Made by a program: the position numbers and the translations under genes. The notes beneath the pieces are model-generated. The model ran no database searches. It worked only from the letters and a program-made list of their open reading frames with translations, and had not been told where the DNA came from. Shown here piece by piece: positions 25,183 to 33,011 of a DNA stretch of 64,000 nt. The DNA is from Fidelibacterota bacterium (GTDB taxonomy: Bacteria; Marinisomatota; Marinisomatia; Marinisomatales; UBA1611). Numbering within the stretch: position 1 is the stretch's first letter; each line of letters opens with the position of its first letter. The stretch spans positions 13,068 through 77,067 of the forward strand of contig PBAR01000023.1 in assembly GCA_002718285.1 (NCBI GenBank), read 5' to 3'.

Positions 25183-26923
25183 TTAATTCTTTTTGGAGTT
25201 TTAGTACTTCATTTAATTCTTTTTGGGTGTCGTGTCCTTTCAATTCTTTATCTCTGATTTCTGCACGAACTTTCCCAATTTTTTCTTTTATAGGCTTAGA
25301 TTTTAAGATTTTTAGACAATCTGTAACAATTTGTTCAGACGATATTTCCCCATTTGTTTCAAATAATATTTTTGCTATTGAATCCCGCTCATACTTATCT
25401 GTAAAATACTCGATAATAGCTGCAGTGTCCACCTTCAATTTATTATTTATTAGATAACCAAGAAGTTTTTTCAAAAGTGGATGAGTAAACTCAACATCAG
25501 AAATAGTGTCCATAAAATTCTTTCTGGAATCACCATTTTTGCTAATTAATAGACGAAGTAGTTCAATTTGAGCTTTTTCTTCCCGAGTTGTAAAAGATAT
25601 AGATTTATTTTTCTTTGAATCATGTGTTTCATTTTGAAAGGATTGGACTACAAGTTGAGTTTTCATGGTGCGTATGAGGTCAGCTTCATCTACTTTTAGT
25701 TTTTGTGCCATAATTCGAATCAAATCATTTCTTGTAATGGTATCTTTCACACCTTGAATTTCCCGAACAATATCTATAATATATTGTTTGCGATCTGCAC
25801 CTTCCAAATATTGTGCTTGGAAAAAATCTAAGTGAAAATCATAAAAAGGAATAGGATTATTAATTGCATTTTGTATTATTGATAAATTTGAATCGCGGAT
25901 CCAATCATCGGGATCTTTATTTTTAGGAGGCCGTACTATCAGAGGTTCCAAGCCATTTTTTAACAATGCCCACCCTGCTTTGATTGCAGCGGCTCCACCA
26001 GCATAGTCTCCATCAAATAATAAAATCACTTTTTTTGTAATGCGACTTAACCCAATAGCGTGGTTATTTGTAAATGCTGTTCCTGATGCGGCAAGAACTG
26101 GATGGATTCCAGCCTGGTATAACTGTAAAAAGTCCATATATCCTTCCACCAGTATGGCATGGCCTGTTTGGCGAATAATATCTTTTGACGCGTGTAACCC
26201 ATAAAATATATTACTTTTTTTATATAATGGTGTTTCTGGTGAATTGAGATATTTTGCAGGATCTTTCTTATCAAAAGTTCGACCTCCAAAGGCAATTACT
26301 TTTCCTGATGAATTAAATATAGGAAACATAATTCGCGAACGAAATCGATCAAACGTTCCTTTTTCTGAATGAGTAAATAAACCCGATTTTATTACCTGAC
26401 TTTTTGGTACTCTTGTCCCAGATATCAATTTAACCAATTGATCCCAATTATCACTCGCAAACCCCAACTTAAATTGTTTGATATTATCATTCGTAAGTCC
26501 CCTTTCTTTTAAATAGTTAAGAGCTTTTCTTCCATTATCATTAAACAAGTTATTTTGATATAATTGAGTAGCTTTTTCATGGATGTCATATAATGTGGAG
26601 AATAATTCAGAGCCACCGCTTTTTTTATCTAATTTGATCGGAATATTATATTGATCAGCCAGCAGTTTTACGGCTTCAGGAAAAGAAACTTTTTGGTATT
26701 CCATAAGAAAAGAAAAAACATTTCCACCAGAACCACAACCAAAACAATGGTAGATCTGTTTTGACGGAGCAACACTGAATGAAGCCGTTTTTTCATTATG
26801 GAAAGGGCATAGACCAAAATAGTTGGTTCCGCGTTTTTTTAATTCCACATCCCGCGAAATCACTTCAAAAATTTCTGCGGTATCACGAACCTGATCTATA
26901 ATATCCTGGGGTATTTTAGTCAT
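25172..26923 (-). CDS. dnaG: DNA primase
   Basis: DnaG synthesises RNA primers for replication. The 583-residue protein starts MTKIPQDIIDQVRD, then has the CHC2 zinc finger (CPFHNEKTASFSVAPSKQ followed by CFGCG), the DnaG catalytic core with YLNSPETPLYKKSNIFYGL, and the TOPRIM motifs ILVEGYMDFLQL and LLFDGDYAG. A helicase-binding C-terminal domain completes it. The chosen start makes a TAATG overlap with cvpA. A longer in-frame reading to 26980 lies within cvpA and is rejected. The order yqeY-cvpA-dnaG resembles the macromolecular-synthesis operon of other bacteria, here without rpsU or rpoD in view. Confidence 0.97.
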   Translation of the reverse strand: MTKIPQDIIDQVRDTAEIFEVISRDVELKKRGTNYFGLCPFHNEKTASFSVAPSKQIYHCFGCGSGGNVFSFLMEYQKVSFPEAVKLLADQYNIPIKLDKKSGGSELFSTLYDIHEKATQLYQNNLFNDNGRKALNYLKERGLTNDNIKQFKLGFASDNWDQLVKLISGTRVPKSQVIKSGLFTHSEKGTFDRFRSRIMFPIFNSSGKVIAFGGRTFDKKDPAKYLNSPETPLYKKSNIFYGLHASKDIIRQTGHAILVEGYMDFLQLYQAGIHPVLAASGTAFTNNHAIGLSRITKKVILLFDGDYAGGAAAIKAGWALLKNGLEPLIVRPPKNKDPDDWIRDSNLSIIQNAINNPIPFYDFHLDFFQAQYLEGADRKQYIIDIVREIQGVKDTITRNDLIRIMAQKLKVDEADLIRTMKTQLVVQSFQNETHDSKKNKSISFTTREEKAQIELLRLLISKNGDSRKNFMDTISDVEFTHPLLKKLLGYLINNKLKVDTAAIIEYFTDKYERDSIAKILFETNGEISSEQIVTDCLKILKSKPIKEKIGKVRAEIRDKELKGHDTQKELNEVLKLQKELNEL

Positions 26924-27450
26924 TAAGGCTGGGTTAGTTCCATTATATAGGATTCTCCAATAAATACTGGATCCTCCCAATTAAAAAAAGAAACCACCTT
27001 AGTTCTGAATTTAGTTCCAAACTTGGAAATGCGGGAATTAGAAGCAATAATATTTGACCACTTTTGAACTGGCAAAATGGCAATGAACCAGGTAAAAGAG
27101 ATTATAATAAAAAATCCTTTCATAGAACCAAATGCAAATCCCATATAATGGTTAACCCATTGATTGCTTTTAGAAAGGTATGCTATGTGCGCGAATCTTG
27201 TCAAAAGTCTACCTATAATCAAAACCGTACTAAATAATGTTATATATGTGATGCTTAAAGCTATCCAATTATCCATTGGTGCGTGTTTTAATAAAAGTTG
27301 TGATAATCTTGGTGTTAATGATATAGAAACAATCAATGCTGAAATCAGACCAATTAATCTTCCCAATTCTTCAATAAGACCTCTTTTAAAGCCGCTAATG
27401 CCCATTAAAATCAAAAAAAGGGTTGCCAATAAATCAATGAACCATGACAT
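26923..27450 (-). CDS. cvpA: CvpA family membrane protein
   Basis: A 175-residue inner-membrane protein with four hydrophobic segments (about residues 3-20, 32-50, 63-85 and 105-130). The N-terminal motif FLILMGISGFKRGLIEELGRLIG is diagnostic of the CvpA/colicin-V-production family (pattern quoted by position 11-33). The family is linked to envelope homeostasis and, in some species, colicin V export or purF regulation; the molecular function is unclear. It directly abuts yqeY and overlaps dnaG by TAATG, so it is expressed with both. Confidence 0.85.
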   Translation of the reverse strand: MSWFIDLLATLFLILMGISGFKRGLIEELGRLIGLISALIVSISLTPRLSQLLLKHAPMDNWIALSITYITLFSTVLIIGRLLTRFAHIAYLSKSNQWVNHYMGFAFGSMKGFFIIISFTWFIAILPVQKWSNIIASNSRISKFGTKFRTKVVSFFNWEDPVFIGESYIMELTQP

Positions 27451-27894
27451 TTATGAAAGTAATTCCCTTAAAATATTATTGGCAACTTTACCATCGACTC
27501 TTCCGCTACCGCATTGCATAACTTTCGGCATTACTATACCAATATCTCCTATACTGCTTGCTCCAGTCTCAGAAATGATTGTTTTTACTAGATGCCGAGT
27601 TTCATCAATATCCATTATTTTTGGAAGGTAAAATTCTAATATTTTCAGTTCTGCGCTTTCCTTTTTTTTTAAATCTATACGATTAGCCTTCTCATACATT
27701 TTTATAGATTCTTTTCTCTGTTTTACTAACATCTTAATAACAGAAAATGCTTCCTGTTCTGATATACTTTCTTTTTTTTGTATCTGCTTATCCTTTAACT
27801 TTGCTAGTAAAATTCTCAAAGTCCCCGCTTTATCTTTTTCACCTCTTTTCATGGCACTGTACATATCTGTTTTAACACTCTCAATAAAGCTCAT
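27451..27894 (-). CDS. yqeY: GatB/YqeY domain protein
   Basis: A 147-residue YqeY protein, the stand-alone form of the C-terminal tRNA-binding domain of GatB. The sequence starts FIESVKTDMYSAMKRGEKDKAGTLR and shows ISEQEAFSVIKMLVKQRKESI and ILEFYLPKIM, ending with the VDGKVANNILRELL tail. Its precise role is unknown; it may bind tRNA or influence amidotransferase reactions. It lies 2 bases after the methylase gene and 0 bases before cvpA. Presence next to dnaG is common in other phyla. Confidence 0.93.
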   Translation of the reverse strand: MSFIESVKTDMYSAMKRGEKDKAGTLRILLAKLKDKQIQKKESISEQEAFSVIKMLVKQRKESIKMYEKANRIDLKKKESAELKILEFYLPKIMDIDETRHLVKTIISETGASSIGDIGIVMPKVMQCGSGRVDGKVANNILRELLS

Positions 27895-27896
27895 GA

Positions 27897-28703
27897 TTAA
27901 TCTTTCTGATCAATTCTCTTCATAGCTAAAAGTAGATTATCCTTATTGGTTTCAAATCCAATAAATCTTCTTCCACATTTTTTAGCTGAAATTCCACTGT
28001 CACCAGTTGACATAAATGGATCAAGTATCCAGTTTAGTTTAAAGCTGCTAGCTTGGATTATCCGTGTGAAAAGTTCTTCAGGTTTATTTTTGTTTTGATC
28101 CAAGGAATCTGGTATATCTAGCCATAGGTTAGAAAGTGTAGAATTATTAATTAATTCTTGACGGTCAGCTTCAACACTTACTGCTTTTTGGTAAAATAAA
28201 AAATCATCAGTTTTTGTAGCAAACCATATGTCTGCAGTTTCATTGATCCAGGTAGGTATTCTAGGATTTTCTCTTTTGACGTAGTCTCGCCAAATTATTC
28301 GCGAGCGAATCCTAAAATGATTATTTAATAAGCCATGGTACATACTAGAAAACTCCCATTTTGTAAAAATATAAATACTTCCAGTATTTTTTAAAATTCT
28401 CTTTGCTTCTTTTATCCATTTTGTATTCCAAAGAAAGTATTCATTTAAAGTCATCGGATTATTATTTGTTTCAATTCTTTCTGCAGGATTTTCTGGTGGA
28501 TCTGCAATTATGAGGTCAATGGATTGGTCAGGTATTTTCTGTAACCCTTCTAAGCAATTAGCTAGAAATAACCCCTCTTGCATTTTTTCTGTTGTCATAG
28601 TTATATCTTCGATAGTATGGATAGCTGGAAGATATTTATTTAGATCATCTATGGTTAATCCTGGGGAAGTTTCTAATGATTTATTTAAAAGGGATTTATT
28701 CAT
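27897..28703 (-). CDS. N6/N4-type DNA methyltransferase homologue with altered catalytic motifs
   Basis: A 268-residue protein of the beta-class (D12/N4-N6) DNA methyltransferase family. The order of motifs is IV (LIIADPPENPAER, about residues 63-75), the family's KEAKRILKNTGSIYIF, then X/I near the C-terminus (LDPFMSTGDSGISAKKCGRRFIGFE, about residues 220-244; key residues Asp, Pro, Phe, Gly, Glu). The catalytic tetrad is DPPE instead of DPPY/F/W, and the SAM loop reads MSTGD instead of GSGTT. Methylation activity is therefore doubtful, or an unusual variant. No restriction enzyme is nearby, so it is an orphan. It sits 2 bases upstream of yqeY in the dnaG operon. Confidence 0.78.
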   Translation of the reverse strand: MNKSLLNKSLETSPGLTIDDLNKYLPAIHTIEDITMTTEKMQEGLFLANCLEGLQKIPDQSIDLIIADPPENPAERIETNNNPMTLNEYFLWNTKWIKEAKRILKNTGSIYIFTKWEFSSMYHGLLNNHFRIRSRIIWRDYVKRENPRIPTWINETADIWFATKTDDFLFYQKAVSVEADRQELINNSTLSNLWLDIPDSLDQNKNKPEELFTRIIQASSFKLNWILDPFMSTGDSGISAKKCGRRFIGFETNKDNLLLAMKRIDQKD

Positions 28704-28827
28704 TATCTAATAAGATGGAATAGGCAAAATTTAGGAATATTTGAGTGAAAGTTTGTTGATTATCATATCGAGAAATAAATTTGATTTTTGAAATAATAAA
28801 GGAAAATATTCTGATTATTATGACTGT

Positions 28828-29679
28828 TTAATATATTATTTTATTAGGTTTATACACTATGTCTGGTTCCAATTTTTGTCTTAATTCAATAAAGGATCTT
28901 TGTCCCAGATTATGTTTATTTTCTTGAAATGGCCATGATCCTGAATCAGATGTTATCCGATAATACATGAATTCTTGCTTAAATCCTGGATCATAGATTT
29001 TTAACTCATATAAACTTTCTGGATTATATGCCAATGTGATTTTTTTTTGCAAAGTTCGAAATCCCCTCAGATTACCTAAATATGTTTTCCAAATAGAGTT
29101 TCCATTTTCAGTTAGAATTATATAGATAGGGTAAGGTTCTCCAAATGCAGTCCGAAAAAAATCTGAATCACTGATTGAGATTGCTTCTAGGCTCACAGTA
29201 TACATTTTGGGGACTCCAGTTTTAGAAGGTAATGCTTCCCCAGCAAGTCCTTCAGCTAAATAATAAATCCCAAACTGAAGTAATTCGTTTTTATCTTCAG
29301 TTTCAAAATCAATTTTTTTTATCACCTTTCCCAATACAATATCTAATAATATTGCAGTAATGGTAAAAAGACTATCCTGAACAATTACGGTTCCACTAAG
29401 GATTTGGTTTGCTCCCACCTGCCGTCCCAAATTGGACATACAACTATCTGAACAATCATCTAGATTAATTTTCTGATTGGCAATTATAGTTTTAATGTCC
29501 TCATTATCCAAAATATCAAAGCTGCCAGTATTTGTTAGTTCGTTTCTTATTTTATTTGAAATCTGTTGGATTAAATCAGTTTTTAAACCTTCATTTTTGA
29601 AATCAAATACAGCCAACTTTTCACTATCATCAGCATTAATGAAGCCGATTATTAATATAAATATCATCCGATAAATCAT
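28828..29679 (-). CDS. CsgG/TolB-N-like exported protein
   Basis: This 283-residue protein has a short signal peptide (MIYRMIFILIIGFINADD) followed by LAVFDFKNEGLKTDLIQQISNKIRNEL. That opening is typical of CsgG/LpoB/TolB-N-like domains that assemble on the periplasmic face. NTGSFDILDNEDIKTIIANQ and GANQILSGTVIVQDSLFTI complete that fold by about residue 125. The last 130 residues are beta-rich and unassigned. There is no lipobox. It lies alone between the methylase operon and the divergent amidase gene. It may act as an outer-membrane lipoprotein partner, which is inference. Confidence 0.6.
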   Translation of the reverse strand: MIYRMIFILIIGFINADDSEKLAVFDFKNEGLKTDLIQQISNKIRNELTNTGSFDILDNEDIKTIIANQKINLDDCSDSCMSNLGRQVGANQILSGTVIVQDSLFTITAILLDIVLGKVIKKIDFETEDKNELLQFGIYYLAEGLAGEALPSKTGVPKMYTVSLEAISISDSDFFRTAFGEPYPIYIILTENGNSIWKTYLGNLRGFRTLQKKITLAYNPESLYELKIYDPGFKQEFMYYRITSDSGSWPFQENKHNLGQRSFIELRQKLEPDIVYKPNKIIY

Positions 29680-29845
29680 ATCATAAATCTACCAACGCTC
29701 TTCAAAAAAAATATTAACAATCAGATCTCTATTCTATATCAAATTTAAGAATAACAATCATAGGATATACATTTACATTATGAAAGAGTATCAAAACTAA
29801 TTAACATTAGAAAAGAATAATGAAATAAAAAAGCACGGGAATATT

Positions 29846-31435
29846 ATGAGATTAATCCAAAAAGTGGGAATTTATTGTATATATACGAGTATGTTGGTTC
29901 ACTGTTTTTCATGCCAAATGCCAAAACCATCTAAGAATTTTGAGTCATTCTTATTGAGCGAGATGACAATAACAGATCTTGAAACTTCCTATCGAAAAGG
30001 TAGTTTTACTGTAAGAAAAATTGTTGAGTTATATCTAGATCGTATTGAAAAAATAGATAAAAACGGACCAGAACTGAATTCGATAATAATTGTTAATCCA
30101 GAAGCATTAAAAATCGCAGACTCCCTAGATCAAATCCTAAAATTAGGGAATCAAAAAGGAGTTTTATTTGGTGTCCCTGTTTTGTTAAAAGATAATATCA
30201 ATACAAATGATAAAATGCCAACTACTGCAGGATCCAGAGTACTTGCTAATTCCTTTCCTACAAGTGATAGTTGGGTTGCAAAAAAATTGAGGGAGTCTGG
30301 AGCAGTAATCATCGGGAAAACTAATCTAAGTGAGTGGGCAAATTACCGAGCATCATTTTCTTCCAGTGGCTGGAGTGGAATTGGTGGTCAAACTAAAAAC
30401 CCCTATGTTTTAGATAGAAATCCATGTGGATCAAGTTCAGGTTCTGGAGTGGCAGTTTCTGCAAATTTATGTATTGTTGCGGTTGGAACGGAAACATGGG
30501 GTTCAATAATATGTCCTTCCAATGCAAATGGGATAGTTGGTATAAAACCAACGGTAGGACTCTGGAGCCGCTCAGGTATAGTGCCAATAAGTTATACTCA
30601 AGATACCGCTGGTCCAATGGCGCGGACTGTGAAAGATGCTGCAATTTTGCTCGGAGCGGTTACTGGAATTGATACGAGCGATAAAAAAACAACCTTTAGT
30701 AGTGACCATTTCTCTAGGGATTATACACAGTATCTTAATAAAAATGGTTTAAATAGTAAGAGGATAGGCTATCTTAAGTTAGAGGAAGGAAAGCACCATA
30801 AAGTGGATTCATTGATGCATGATGCAGTCCAATATTTAAAGAGTAAAGGTGTTGAAATCATTGAACTGGAAAGACTGGTTGATGGGACACCCTACAATAA
30901 TTCAATCACCATTCTGGCTTATGAATTTAAGGATGGACTGAAAAAATACTTTGATAATCTTGGAGAAAAATCTCCTATAACTAACTTAGATGACGCAATA
31001 AATGCAACACTTTCTGATAGCCTGGAAATGGCTTATTTCAATATTGAAAGGATGAAAAATTCGCAGTCTAAAGGGAGTCTCGCGACGGAAGAATATACTG
31101 AGTCTTTAGAAAACATGTTAAAAGCTTATCGTGATGATGGGATCGACAGTGTTATGGATAAATATAAACTAGACGCAATTATATCTCTTTCGGGAAGTCC
31201 AGCATGGAAAACAGACTTAATTAATGGAGATAATTTTTCAATATCTTCATCAGTTTATGCGGCACTTTCAGGTTATCCCAATATTAATGTCCCAATGGGA
31301 TTTGTTGGTGAAGTTCCAGTTGGAATTTCTTTTTTTGGAAGGGCTTGGAGTGAGCCTGTTTTGCTTGAAATTGCCTATGCTTATGAACAAGGAACGAAGA
31401 AAAGAAAACCCCCTAGGTTTTTATTATCGGACTAG
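29846..31435 (+). CDS. Amidase-signature lipoprotein
   Basis: A 529-residue amidase-signature hydrolase of C-N bonds. The N-terminus has a hydrophobic segment with Cys20 and Cys23 that could be a lipobox, so it may be anchored in the membrane. Catalytic Lys115 (PVLLKDNINT), the cis-Ser in GSSSGS (residues 195-200) and the nucleophile Ser220 (GTETWGSIICPS) are present. The residue before GS is Trp218, whereas many relatives have Asp or Gly there (TETDGS or DTGGS). A GGGA site precedes the ATG. Substrate unknown: amides or peptides in the periplasm. The gene converges with the selenoprotein gene 20 bases downstream. Confidence 0.9.
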   Translation: MRLIQKVGIYCIYTSMLVHCFSCQMPKPSKNFESFLLSEMTITDLETSYRKGSFTVRKIVELYLDRIEKIDKNGPELNSIIIVNPEALKIADSLDQILKLGNQKGVLFGVPVLLKDNINTNDKMPTTAGSRVLANSFPTSDSWVAKKLRESGAVIIGKTNLSEWANYRASFSSSGWSGIGGQTKNPYVLDRNPCGSSSGSGVAVSANLCIVAVGTETWGSIICPSNANGIVGIKPTVGLWSRSGIVPISYTQDTAGPMARTVKDAAILLGAVTGIDTSDKKTTFSSDHFSRDYTQYLNKNGLNSKRIGYLKLEEGKHHKVDSLMHDAVQYLKSKGVEIIELERLVDGTPYNNSITILAYEFKDGLKKYFDNLGEKSPITNLDDAINATLSDSLEMAYFNIERMKNSQSKGSLATEEYTESLENMLKAYRDDGIDSVMDKYKLDAIISLSGSPAWKTDLINGDNFSISSSVYAALSGYPNINVPMGFVGEVPVGISFFGRAWSEPVLLEIAYAYEQGTKKRKPPRFLLSD

Positions 31436-31455
31436 TTTTTTTCATAAAAAAGAAG

Positions 31456-32226
31456 TTATCTTAATAATACTATTTTCTTGGTCTGTCTAAATTTTCCTGC
31501 CTCCATAGTATATATGTATAACCCCGCCGAAACTGGTATCCCATTATCATTGTTAGAGTTCCATTTCACTGATTTGTGTCCTGAAGTTTGTTTACCATTG
31601 ATTACTGTTTTGACTTTTCGGCCCATCATATCGTAGATGGTAATGGTTACCAGTTCATCTTCAGGTAGATCATATCGGAGAGTTGTTATTGGGTTGAATG
31701 GGTTCGGATATGCATTATATAAGTTGAATTTAATCGGGAATGGTTCATCAATTATTGACAGATTGGATAAATTTATAATTAATGAATCTAGATTTTGCGG
31801 TAGCCCGCTAGTGATATTTTGTTGAAATATGATATTCCCATCCTTATCAAGCAAGAATAAGTCTCTTTGAGAAGCATTCCATCCATTCCAGGTAGAATAT
31901 GGAGATGTATCAGCACAAACAGAAGCATCGTTATCATTTGTCCAATTTGATGAATAGTTTATCTGAGAATCTTTGGCAATCCCAATTAATTTAACTGGAT
32001 AGTTTTCTGCTATTAGATTATCGTACAAATCATTCAGTTGCCCGAACCGGGTAATACATGTTCCTCAGGTAAAATGGCCAAAATAGTGAAGGGACAGATT
32101 TCCTTCAAAAGTTGAAACATCAATATTGTTCCCATAATATTCCGATGTTGGATTGATGTCTTCTAGTGAATAATCGTACTCGCCTAGAATTATAGACATA
32201 ATAAATAAAAATGTAATTTTTTTCAT
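31456..32226 (-). CDS. Probable selenoprotein: thioredoxin-fold (UxxC) protein with C-terminal sorting domain
   Basis: The frame runs from ATG 32226 to the stop at 31456 (256 residues) if the TGA at 32065-32067 is read as selenocysteine 54. A signal peptide (MKKITFLFIMSIILG) is followed by LHYFGHFT, then TGA, then GTCITRFGQLNDLY. This puts the TGA at the first cysteine of a thioredoxin-like CxxC site, giving U-G-T-C. The sequence on both sides fits one redoxin domain (later IGIAKDSQ, FLLDKDGNIIFQQN). The last 80 residues are a sorting domain (YNAYPNPFNPITTL ... KKIVLLR). A hairpin with a GTT loop lies 17 bases after the TGA, consistent with a bacterial SECIS element. If TGA were a true stop, only a 53-residue peptide would be made. 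A mutated Cys codon (TGC/TGT to TGA) remains the alternative. Confidence 0.75.
32038..32054 (-). promoter_or_regulatory. Candidate bacterial SECIS hairpin
   Basis: In the mRNA, CCCG and CGGG form a four-pair stem with a GUU loop, extended by two U-A pairs across one mismatch. There are 17 nucleotides between the UGA and the loop, and the first loop base is G. Both fit the published bSECIS pattern (loop 16-37 nt downstream, G at an early loop position). The stem is short. Confidence 0.45.
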
Positions 32227-32348
32227 TCCCAAAAATATATCAAACGCATATTATTTTCTTTTTCTTTTTAGATTAACTCCAAAAAGAATAATTATACTAT
32301 GAAAAAAATTCTTGTATTTAGAATAGAAATAATTTTTTTTAACATATA

Positions 32349-32723
32349 TTATATTGTATAAGGTTTTTCTATGATTTCTATATCGTATCCATCTGGGTCT
32401 TTAATAAAAATATATTTTGATGATGATGATGGTTTGGATTTTCGAAACCACCAATTTTTTTGTTTTACTTTTGATATAACTTTTTCAAGATTGTTAACGT
32501 GGAAAGCAAGATGACCAAATTGGTCGCCAATTTCATATTGCCTGCCATCCTTATTATAAGTTAACTCAAGAAAATAATTTTCGTTATCATCGCTTAAGAA
32601 TATCAAAGTTGCTTCATCTCCTAGATCTTTTCTTCGTTTTTCTTTTAATCCTAAAAATCCACAATAAAAATCAAGAGATTTATTCATATCTCTGATACGT
32701 ATCATTGTATGAGCAAGTAGCAT
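32349..32723 (-). CDS. gloA: Lactoylglutathione lyase-type VOC protein (glyoxalase I)
   Basis: A 124-residue vicinal-oxygen-chelate protein of the glyoxalase I type, which isomerises the glutathione-methylglyoxal adduct to lactoylglutathione. Metal ligands fit His5 (MLLAHTMIRIRDM), the Glu in YFLELTYN, the His in FGHLAFHV and the Glu in DGYDIEIIE. DPDGYDIEIIE is the usual family end. It is the size of the E. coli enzyme. Whether this organism uses glutathione is unknown, so another thiol substrate is possible. The selenoprotein gene lies 122 bases downstream on the same strand and probably has its own promoter. Confidence 0.88.
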   Translation of the reverse strand: MLLAHTMIRIRDMNKSLDFYCGFLGLKEKRRKDLGDEATLIFLSDDNENYFLELTYNKDGRQYEIGDQFGHLAFHVNNLEKVISKVKQKNWWFRKSKPSSSSKYIFIKDPDGYDIEIIEKPYTI

Positions 32724-32750
32724 TATTCAATTAATAATCAAAATTAAATA

Positions 32751-32945
32751 CTATGAATAAAGCCATTCAAATATACCCTGAATGATCATTGATCCAATTA
32801 ACACAGAAACGGATAATTCTATTGATTTGATTGGATCACCAATCCAAAACCAGGAGCAACCTATAACCCAAATAAAGGTAGTAAATCTAATCTGTAATGA
32901 TTTTTTTGAAAAGGTATGGCCAATAATTTCTTCTAACTTTGACAT
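32751..32945 (-). CDS. DUF2061 small membrane protein
   Basis: A 64-residue protein matching DUF2061: KSLQIRFTTFIWVIGCSWFWIGDPIKS near the N-terminus (positions about 15-41, first helix) and a second hydrophobic helix (LSVSVLIGSMIIQGIFEWLY). The family contains two membrane segments and has no known function; it is sometimes fused to adenylylsulfate kinase. It lies 27 bases upstream of gloA on the same strand and is divergent from the cyclase gene. Confidence 0.75.
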   Translation of the reverse strand: MSKLEEIIGHTFSKKSLQIRFTTFIWVIGCSWFWIGDPIKSIELSVSVLIGSMIIQGIFEWLYS

Positions 32946-33011
32946 TTAATCTCTTTACTTTTTGGTGGTTAATTTCAAGTTTACAATAAATATTAGTTAA
33001 ATTTTTATCCT

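Noticed and set aside
31430..31462. Bidirectional terminator between amidase and selenoprotein genes
   Set aside because: Only an A/T-run pairing (TTTTTT with AAAAAA) is present, too weak to support.
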